NCBI GenBank assembly: GCA_016297775.1
Contig: JAEDGA010000045.1
Span: 1 to 10,370, forward strand
Source: Candidatus Methanomethylophilaceae archaeon
GTDB taxonomy: Archaea > Thermoplasmatota > Thermoplasmata > Methanomassiliicoccales > Methanomethylophilaceae
DNA: 10,370 bases
Reading direction: 5' to 3'
Shown here: piece by piece, positions 5,417 to 10,370 of the stretch
Layout of the letters: each line of letters opens with the position of its first letter
How positions within the stretch are numbered: position 1 is the first letter of the stretch
Made by a program: the position numbers and the translations under genes
The notes under the pieces: generated by a model
What the model was told of the DNA's origin: nothing
Databases searched by the model: none
Seen by the model: the letters and a program-made list of their open reading frames with translations, nothing else

Positions 5417-7536
5417 GCATATTCCACGAGCTCCCGCCGTTCATCAAGGAATATATCCATCGCAACAGATGGGATTCCTTCCGCGACATACAGGAGGCGG
5501 CATATGATGTCGCAACAGAGGATGATTGCGACATCGTGATATCCTCAGGAACGTCCAGCGGGAAGACAGAGGCCGCATTCATACCTGTGATAGCATCACT
5601 GTGGACGGATCCACCCAAGGGAGTGGGTGCGTTATACATCAGTCCGCTCAAGGCGTTGATAAACGATCAATACGGAAGACTGTCCGAACTCCTGTCCGAA
5701 TCCGGGGTGGAGGTCACAGGATGGCATGGGGACATAGGTTCCGACATCAAGGACAGGATGAAACACGATCCCAAAGGGATAGTGCAGATGACCCCCGAAT
5801 CCCTGCAGGCATTGATCGGTAACGATCCGGATTCCGTGCGCAGGATGTTCGTTGATCTGAGGTTTGTGATAATTGACGAGATGCACGCGTTCATGGATTC
5901 CGACAGAGGGTTGCAACTGCTATGCTGTCTTGACAGAATGGAGAGACTGGCACAGTGCATACCGAGGAGGATCGGTCTTTCGGCGACCCTCTATGACAGC
6001 GGGTCCGCCAAGGAATGGATATCCGCCGGAAGGGATCGCAAGGTATCCCTCATCTCCGGGAAGGATGTGTCCGGCAGGAACGTTGCGATCACATGCGTAC
6101 GCTTCCCTCCGTCCGACTCTCTCGATGGTAAAGGGCCGAGGACATCGGCGGTGGCGAGATTCTACAAGATGCTTTTCCGCCTCACCGACGGACACAGGTG
6201 CATAGTGTTCGCCAACAGCAGGGATAACGCGGAGAAGGTGTACAGGTCTCTGAAGAAAGTATCCGGGATGATGGGTTCCGACAAGGAGATATTCCTTCAC
6301 CACGGACGCGTATCCCCCGAGATGAGGAAGAACATAGAGGGTGCCCTGAGATCGGAGAGCAGGATGGTCACCGTGGTGTCCACATCCACATTGGAGATGG
6401 GTATCGATATCGGGGGCATGGACAGGATCGTACAGATAGATTCGCCACACGGGTGCTCCCCGCTGTTACAGAGGATGGGACGTTCCGGAAGGCGTGGCAA
6501 CGATCAGAACATGGCGATAGTATGCAGAGAGGACGAGGACAGACATCTGCCACATATGATCGGGCGCATGAATATGATCAAAGCCATAGCGGAGACCGAA
6601 CTTGCGGTCGAGGAGGGATGGTGCGAACCTCCCGAGCCCGGAAGGCTTCCGTACGGGCTTCTTCTGCATCAGACACTGGAATACCTGCGTCCGGGAATAG
6701 GCGCCACATGGACCGAACTGGAACGCGACATACTGTCCCAGTATCCCTTCAGGAACATATCCCGCGGCGAATACAGACACCTTCTGAGACATTGTATCGA
6801 TACGCGCATCCTGACGATGACCGAGGACAAGATAATACTGATAGGTCCGGAAGGGGAGAGGATCGCATTCAACAAGGACTTCCATACGGTGTTCCGTGCG
6901 GTATCCGAGACGGAGATCGTGCATCTCGGAGAGGTGATCGGAACCGTGGACCATGTGCCGGAGATGGGCGATATCGTCATGATCGACGGTTCCGCATGGA
7001 GGATAGTGCAAGTGGAATCCGGAGGTAGGAGAGCGGAGGCCGAACCCTCGAACGAAACGCGTGCCACAGGTGTCAGGGGCAATGTCCCAGATATGCATCG
7101 CAAGGTCATGGAGAGGATGAGACTCATACTCTCAGAAGGAGGGCATGACACATATCTGTCGGAATCGGCACGCCCGCTGCTGGAAGAAGCATCCGCCCTC
7201 TACGGAAACCTGAACGGTTTCAAGGGGACCGAATCCGGATGGAAGATATATCTCTGGGAAGGATCCAGGAGATTCCGTACCGTCAGACTGATGCTGGAGA
7301 ACATGGATGGCGTGAAGGTACTGCGTTACTTCGAACCATATGTGATAGAGATAGCCACCGACATGTCGGAAAGAAGCATCACGGACAGGATCTCGTACAT
7401 GGACGAGGCGGATCCGGAAAGGGTACTGGATCTTGGCAGGTACGACCTGTGCTCCGGGAAATATGACAGGTTCATACCCCGGGATCTTCTCAAAAGAGCG
7501 TACATATCGGACAGCCTGGAATGGGGCGGATCATGA
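5413..7536 (+). CDS. Lhr-like superfamily II DEAD/DEAH helicase, BrxHI-like
   Basis: The protein has 707 residues with a complete two-domain helicase core. Seen are FRDIQ (23-27, Q motif), SSGTSSGKTEAAF (44-56, motif I, K51), SPLKALINDQ (77-86, Ia), TPESL (127-131, Ib), DEMH (155-158, motif II), GLSAT (188-192, III), FANSR (266-270, IV), STSTLEMGIDIG (323-334, V) and QRMGRSGRRG (353-362, VI). A helical, winged-helix-like region follows. Then residues about 505-546 hold a beta-barrel-like segment with DGSAWRIVQVESGG, typical of the Lhr group. The length is shorter than full Lhr and close to what I expect for BrxHI. It should unwind or translocate on DNA (or RNA:DNA) 3'-5'. The start ATG overlaps the ATPase stop (ATGA), so translation is probably coupled. 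No nuclease motif is visible in the 160-residue C-terminal part, and no helicase residue is missing. Confidence 0.9.
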   Translation: MSIFHELPPFIKEYIHRNRWDSFRDIQEAAYDVATEDDCDIVISSGTSSGKTEAAFIPVIASLWTDPPKGVGALYISPLKALINDQYGRLSELLSESGVEVTGWHGDIGSDIKDRMKHDPKGIVQMTPESLQALIGNDPDSVRRMFVDLRFVIIDEMHAFMDSDRGLQLLCCLDRMERLAQCIPRRIGLSATLYDSGSAKEWISAGRDRKVSLISGKDVSGRNVAITCVRFPPSDSLDGKGPRTSAVARFYKMLFRLTDGHRCIVFANSRDNAEKVYRSLKKVSGMMGSDKEIFLHHGRVSPEMRKNIEGALRSESRMVTVVSTSTLEMGIDIGGMDRIVQIDSPHGCSPLLQRMGRSGRRGNDQNMAIVCREDEDRHLPHMIGRMNMIKAIAETELAVEEGWCEPPEPGRLPYGLLLHQTLEYLRPGIGATWTELERDILSQYPFRNISRGEYRHLLRHCIDTRILTMTEDKIILIGPEGERIAFNKDFHTVFRAVSETEIVHLGEVIGTVDHVPEMGDIVMIDGSAWRIVQVESGGRRAEAEPSNETRATGVRGNVPDMHRKVMERMRLILSEGGHDTYLSESARPLLEEASALYGNLNGFKGTESGWKIYLWEGSRRFRTVRLMLENMDGVKVLRYFEPYVIEIATDMSERSITDRISYMDEADPERVLDLGRYDLCSGKYDRFIPRDLLKRAYISDSLEWGGS

Positions 7537-7542
7537 CATCGG

Positions 7543-7550
7543 ATTAATAT
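7543..7550 (+). promoter_or_regulatory. TATA box, leaderless promoter of the DUF1294 gene
   Basis: ATTAATAT lies just after the helicase stop and is centred 25 nt before the ATG at 7572, so the transcript would begin at the start codon. This marks the small membrane-protein gene as separate from the helicase operon. A GGAAGGTG stretch at 7553-7560 could act as a ribosome site for read-through mRNA, though its 11-nt spacing is long. Confidence 0.5.
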
Positions 7551-7571
7551 CGGGAAGGTGTTGCGGGACGT

Positions 7572-7847
7572 ATGGGAATGGATCCGTACGTACTGACTGC
7601 ACTGATATTCCTGATACTGAATCTCGTCGCGTTCATCGTATATGCAATCGATAAATGGAAGGCGCAGAACAAGAGATGGAGGATCCCGGAATCCACGTTG
7701 ATCGCCATCGGTGCGATCTGCCCCTGGGGTGCGCTCGGAGGCATGTACTACTTCAGGCACAAGACCAAGAAGCCCAAATTCAAGATCATCTGGGTCTTCG
7801 CAGCGGTACACGTAGTTGTGGCAGTGATGTCAATCCTTCTTCTTTGA
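7572..7847 (+). CDS. DUF1294 family small membrane protein
   Basis: The 91-residue protein has three hydrophobic segments: about 6-24 (YVLTALIFLILNLVAFIVY), about 43-58 (LIAIGAICPWGALGGM) and about 73-91 (the C-terminal IIWVFAAVHVVVAVMSILLL). The DUF1294 pattern is clear: YAIDKWKAQNKRWRIPES (24-41) with the conserved D-K, A and W-R-I-P-E, then GALGGMYYFRHKTKKPKF (53-70) with the conserved R-H-K-T-x-K-x-x-F. These small inner-membrane proteins occur widely in bacteria and archaea and have no established function. The start at 7572 is chosen for its distance from the TATA box; an in-frame ATG at 7578 would shorten the protein by two residues. The last 18 bases overlap the end of the lipid kinase gene on the other strand. 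Confidence 0.88.
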   Translation: MGMDPYVLTALIFLILNLVAFIVYAIDKWKAQNKRWRIPESTLIAIGAICPWGALGGMYYFRHKTKKPKFKIIWVFAAVHVVVAVMSILLL

Positions 7848-8747
7848 AGTACCATAGGCGGACTCGGGATAGAAGAAACGCATCCTTCCCGGGTCCACCG
7901 ATATCTCTGCCTCACTGCACATATACGTCTCCCCGTCCAGATTGAATGGGGATTCTTCGGGAGATGTGATCCTCAGCGACCTGCACCTCCTGTACTCCAT
8001 GTACTTGTCCGGGATGTCCTTCTGTCTCCCGCGTTTGTATTTGGGAAGGAATCTTAACATCTGTAACAGGGATACCTTCTTGCAGATGATCACATCCAGA
8101 TATCCATCGGTGAGGGATGCGTCCGGGACAGGATTGTAGGATCCGCCGTACCAGCCGTTATTGCATACGCAGACGAAGGTCATGGGTCCGTCGAACACAT
8201 ACCCGTCGTCGAACTCCACCCTGCATGTCTGGGATATGCCTTTGAATATGTTGTAGATGCAGCTGAGCTTGTATCCGTACTTCCCGATGAAGTTCATGAA
8301 ACGTATACGCTCATATGTGAGACAGATGCGCGCATCCATGCCGAAGCACATGACGTTGGCCGAGTACCTGTCATTCACACGTATGATATCGAACCTGGAT
8401 TCTCCGATATCGGAATAATTCTGCAGATCCTTGAACATGGACGGGTGGTCGAAGTGTTTAAGGAAATCGTTACCGGTACCGCAGGCATAGTTGGTGACGG
8501 ACAGATTGGGATATTCCACGGCGACCTGTAGCACGCTGTTGAGTGTACCGTCCCCTCCGCATACGAATATCCTGATGTCCTCGCCACTCTCCCCATACCT
8601 GCGTATGGCATCGTAATAATCGTCGAGTCTTCTGGTCACTATGAAATCGACGTCATCGCCGAACAGCCTGCCGGCATTCTCGGCTATGGATCTCATGTTC
8701 TTGGACCTCCCGGCTATGGGATTCAATATGAACACATTGTGCTTCAT
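7830..8747 (-). CDS. Diacylglycerol/lipid kinase, YegS/BmrU type
   Basis: This is a 305-residue lipid kinase with a DAGK catalytic domain. It phosphorylates diacylglycerol, sphingoid or related lipid hydroxyls with ATP at the membrane; in archaea the true lipid substrate is unsettled. Seen are FILNPIAGRSK at the N-terminus (6-16), VCGGDGTLN (62-70, nucleotide-binding loop), ACGTGNDFLKHF (88-99), YGGSYNPVPDASLTDGYLDV (200-219) and FNLDGE (268-273), all typical of the family in order and spacing. I chose the ATG at 8747 because the conserved NPIAGR strand normally starts a few residues from the N-terminus. A TTG at 8780 in the same frame, with AGGT 7 nt before it, would add 11 polar residues and is a real alternative. 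It follows the ACT-domain gene by 61 bp (28 bp from the TTG) with no terminator between, so the two may be co-transcribed. It is convergent with the DUF1294 gene. Confidence 0.88.
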   Translation of the reverse strand: MKHNVFILNPIAGRSKNMRSIAENAGRLFGDDVDFIVTRRLDDYYDAIRRYGESGEDIRIFVCGGDGTLNSVLQVAVEYPNLSVTNYACGTGNDFLKHFDHPSMFKDLQNYSDIGESRFDIIRVNDRYSANVMCFGMDARICLTYERIRFMNFIGKYGYKLSCIYNIFKGISQTCRVEFDDGYVFDGPMTFVCVCNNGWYGGSYNPVPDASLTDGYLDVIICKKVSLLQMLRFLPKYKRGRQKDIPDKYMEYRRCRSLRITSPEESPFNLDGETYMCSEAEISVDPGRMRFFYPESAYGTSKKKD

Positions 8748-8808
8748 CCCATCCGGAAGATCCGACTCGGTATGCGACAATATGATACCTGCTTCTGTTT
8801 TGTATGGG

Positions 8809-9492
8809 TCAATCCTTGACGATCTGTTCCGCGCTCTGGATGCACTTGTTGAGAACGGAATATGCGTTGATCATATCGGACTCGCTGACGATGAAGATGG
8901 TATCGGTGTGACAGCTGACGGTCTCCTCGATGTTGATCCCGGCATCGGACAGGTTGTTGATCAGATATGCGATGACTCCGCTGGTATCCACGATCTTCTC
9001 GGGACTCTTGACGGCGATCTCCACGAGGTTCTCCCTGACCTTGATGATGTTGAACTTACCGACGGTGTCGACCACCCTGTTCTTCATCATCTTGTCCGCG
9101 ATGATGGTGATGGCGGAAGCGGACTGTACGACCTGCATGATGGAGTTCTGGTTCCAGAGATCCTTGAACAGATAGTCCATCTTGTTGAGGACGGTCCAAT
9201 CGTTCTTCGCGGTGACGATACAGGTCTTGGTCCTCATCTCGAGACAGCTGTTCTTGAGGATCCTGAGGATGCTCATCTCATGATCCGTGGTGATTCCAAG
9301 CTTACTGGCATATCTCCTGCACGCGATCATGACCGCCTCCTCGTTGTCGAGCTCCAGGTCCTTCATGATCACCCTTGCGAGCGAGGAATAGTTGATGAGT
9401 CCTCTGGACACACAGTCCTTCACGCTGGGATGCGAATCGATATAGATGCGTGTCTTCTCGGCCAAGCTCTCCTTGGTGGTTGTCTTACTCAT
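8809..9492 (-). CDS. ACT-domain protein, probable amino-acid-binding regulator
   Basis: The 227-residue soluble protein has three parts. Residues 1-80 form a helical domain including HPSVKDCVSRGLINYSSLARVI, a pattern I associate with archaeal ACT proteins of unknown function; it could be a winged helix. Residues about 84-150 and 155-222 look like two ACT-type alpha/beta repeats. The second is clearer: LVEIAVKSPEKIVDTSGVIA, then LINNLSDAGINIEETVS, close to the tandem ACT region of aspartate kinases. No kinase or dehydrogenase domain is attached, so a sensory or regulatory role is inferred. It lies downstream of argD on the same strand but has its own TATA box and is separated by a T-tract terminator. 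Inverted repeats between the TATA box and the start could bind a regulator. The ATG at 9492 fits a leaderless transcript. Confidence 0.72.
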   Translation of the reverse strand: MSKTTTKESLAEKTRIYIDSHPSVKDCVSRGLINYSSLARVIMKDLELDNEEAVMIACRRYASKLGITTDHEMSILRILKNSCLEMRTKTCIVTAKNDWTVLNKMDYLFKDLWNQNSIMQVVQSASAITIIADKMMKNRVVDTVGKFNIIKVRENLVEIAVKSPEKIVDTSGVIAYLINNLSDAGINIEETVSCHTDTIFIVSESDMINAYSVLNKCIQSAEQIVKD

Positions 9493-9493
9493 A

Positions 9494-9512
9494 CATACCG
9501 TATGATGGTATG
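9494..9512. promoter_or_regulatory. Inverted repeats at the transcription start of the ACT-domain gene
   Basis: CATACC (9494-9499) and GGTATG (9507-9512) form an inverted repeat with a 7-base spacer. Within it, CATAC-C-GTATG at 9494-9504 is itself a palindrome. The element fills the gap between the TATA box and the leaderless start codon at 9492, where a bound protein would block transcription. The regulator is unknown. Confidence 0.4.
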
Positions 9513-9513
9513 G

Positions 9514-9521
9514 ATATTAAA
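9514..9521 (-). promoter_or_regulatory. TATA box, leaderless promoter of the ACT-domain gene
   Basis: On the minus strand the box reads TTTAATAT, centred 25.5 nt before the ATG at 9492. It closely resembles the ATTAATAT box before the DUF1294 gene. No Shine-Dalgarno is seen, so a leaderless mRNA is likely. Confidence 0.6.
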
Positions 9522-9540
9522 TCATTGTCTGACATTGGAC

Positions 9541-9566
9541 AAAAATAGATAAAAAGTTTAGAAAAA
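9541..9566 (-). terminator. T-tract terminator after argD
   Basis: On the minus strand, 15-40 nt after the argD stop, three runs of five T follow each other (plus-strand A runs at 9562-9566, 9551-9555 and 9541-9545). Successive U-tracts without a strong hairpin are the usual archaeal terminator. It separates argD from the ACT-domain gene. Confidence 0.65.
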
Positions 9567-9580
9567 GACACCTATGTACA

Positions 9581-10370
9581 TCATTCCAGGAACTCTTTGA
9601 GAAGACCCAGAACAACGTCGCAATGCTCCTTTCCGATGATGAGTGGCGGGATCAGACGCACGGTGTTGCCGTGGCAGACGTTGACCAGCACACCCTTGTC
9701 GAGGCAGTACCTGCGGAACTCGTCCGCGCGGGTCTTCATCTCGATACCGTCTATGAGTCCGTATCCGCGGACCTCCACGATCTCGTCCGAATCGATGGAG
9801 GACAATCCCTTTCTGAGATACTCCCCCATCTCGAAGGAGTTCTGCACCAGGTTCTCCTTCTTCATGATGTCGATGGTGATCGATGCGGAAGCGGTCACCA
9901 GAGGGTTGCCTCCGAATGTCGTACCGTGCGTTCCGGGAGAGAGCGTCTTCTGCAGTTCCTCGGTAGTGGCGATCGCTCCGATAGGTACTCCGGCACCGAG
10001 TGCCTTCGCCATAGAGATCACATCCGGCACGACACCGAAGTTCTCGATACCGAACCACTTTCCGGTACGTCCGATACCGGTCTGTACCTCGTCCACCAAC
10101 ATCAGGGAACCGTTGTCGGTACATACGTCACGGATGGTCTTGAAGAACTCCGCATCCGCGGTCTTCACACCTCCCTCCCCCTGTATGGGCTCCACGAGGA
10201 CGGCGGCCACGTCCTTATCCATCATGGACTTGACGCTCTCCGGGTTTCCGTATTCGAAATATCCGAAACCTTCCGAGATCAGGGGCTCGAACGTGCTCTG
10301 GTACTTCTTCTGTCCAGTGGCACCCAATGCCGCAGCCGTCCTTCCGTGGAATCCGTTGAGTGCGGACAGC
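9581..10370 (-). CDS. argD: Acetylornithine aminotransferase, PLP class III (partial, N-terminus missing)
   Basis: This gene runs in from the right edge; 262 residues of the C-terminal two-thirds are visible. It transfers the amino group of glutamate to N-acetylglutamate semialdehyde in arginine biosynthesis, and close relatives also act in lysine or ornithine metabolism. Class III motifs are present in order: GFHGRT near the edge (about 10351-10334), VEPIQGEGGV, LMLVDEVQTGIGRTGKW with the PLP-contacting Asp, ISMAKALGAGVPIGA with the Schiff-base Lys, and THGTTFGGNPLV. The frame stays open to the edge through FHGRT, so the TTG codon at 10327 is internal, not the start. The protein ends LLKEFLE then TGA at 9581-9583. 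ArgD is preferred over GABA or ornithine aminotransferases for its compact length and the EVQTGIGRTG and GTHGTTFGGNPL wording. A T-tract terminator follows. Confidence 0.9.
   Translation of the reverse strand, partial: LSALNGFHGRTAAALGATGQKKYQSTFEPLISEGFGYFEYGNPESVKSMMDKDVAAVLVEPIQGEGGVKTADAEFFKTIRDVCTDNGSLMLVDEVQTGIGRTGKWFGIENFGVVPDVISMAKALGAGVPIGAIATTEELQKTLSPGTHGTTFGGNPLVTASASITIDIMKKENLVQNSFEMGEYLRKGLSSIDSDEIVEVRGYGLIDGIEMKTRADEFRRYCLDKGVLVNVCHGNTVRLIPPLIIGKEHCDVVLGLLKEFLE

Noticed and set aside
2841..7536. A complete BREX system
   Set aside because: Only the brxD-like and brxHI-like genes are present. PglX, PglZ, BrxC/PglY, BrxA, BrxB and PglW are absent, and both flanks are unrelated genes.
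8641..9552. Long plus-strand open frame (303 codons) opposite the ACT-domain and lipid kinase genes
   Set aside because: It is antisense to two genes with clear family motifs, its own translation is Asp/His/Leu-rich without motifs, and it spans the ACT promoter.
1..10370. CRISPR arrays, insertion sequences, tRNA genes or integrase sites
   Set aside because: No regularly spaced repeats, transposase or integrase motifs, terminal inverted repeats or tRNA-like T-loops were seen when reading both strands.

Overview
The window looks archaeal, most likely a Thermoplasmata-type methanogen such as a Methanomassiliicoccales member. This is an inference. It rests on TATA boxes centred about 25 nt before start codons with no Shine-Dalgarno (leaderless genes), U-tract style terminators, frequent ATA and AGG codons beside GAGGTG-type ribosome sites, and the protein families present. 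No rRNA or tRNA was seen to confirm it.

Layout: 1-149 is the N-terminus of a cation diffusion facilitator on the minus strand, cut by the window edge. A 327-base divergent intergenic region follows, with a promoter for each flanking gene and a near-perfect 25-bp dyad. A DHA2-type drug/proton antiporter (477-1835, +) comes next, then a promoter and four co-directional, tightly packed genes (1900-7536, +). These are an MBL-fold hydrolase, a TerB-N/TerB-C domain protein, a DUF2791 P-loop ATPase resembling BrxD, and an Lhr-like superfamily II helicase resembling BrxHI. A small DUF1294 membrane protein (7572-7847, +) with its own leaderless promoter ends the plus-strand block. It overlaps tail-to-tail a YegS/BmrU-type lipid kinase (7830-8747, -). 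The ACT-domain protein (8809-9492, -) has a leaderless promoter, and the window ends in argD (9581 to edge, -), acetylornithine aminotransferase, followed by a T-tract terminator.

The main interest is 2841-7536. The three genes overlap (31 bp and 4 bp) and encode a TerB-N/TerB-C scaffold-like protein, a BREX-type ATPase and a BREX-type helicase. The methyltransferase, phosphatase and large ATPase of true BREX are absent, and unrelated genes lie on both sides. The set therefore looks self-contained: an ATP-driven DNA-processing module that is plausibly anti-phage or anti-plasmid, with no visible nuclease or modification enzyme. The MBL hydrolase 11 bp upstream may be a fourth member or a housekeeping gene whose promoter the module uses.

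The remaining genes are ordinary metabolism and transport: metal efflux, drug efflux, arginine biosynthesis with a possible amino-acid sensor, and phospholipid or diacylglycerol phosphorylation.
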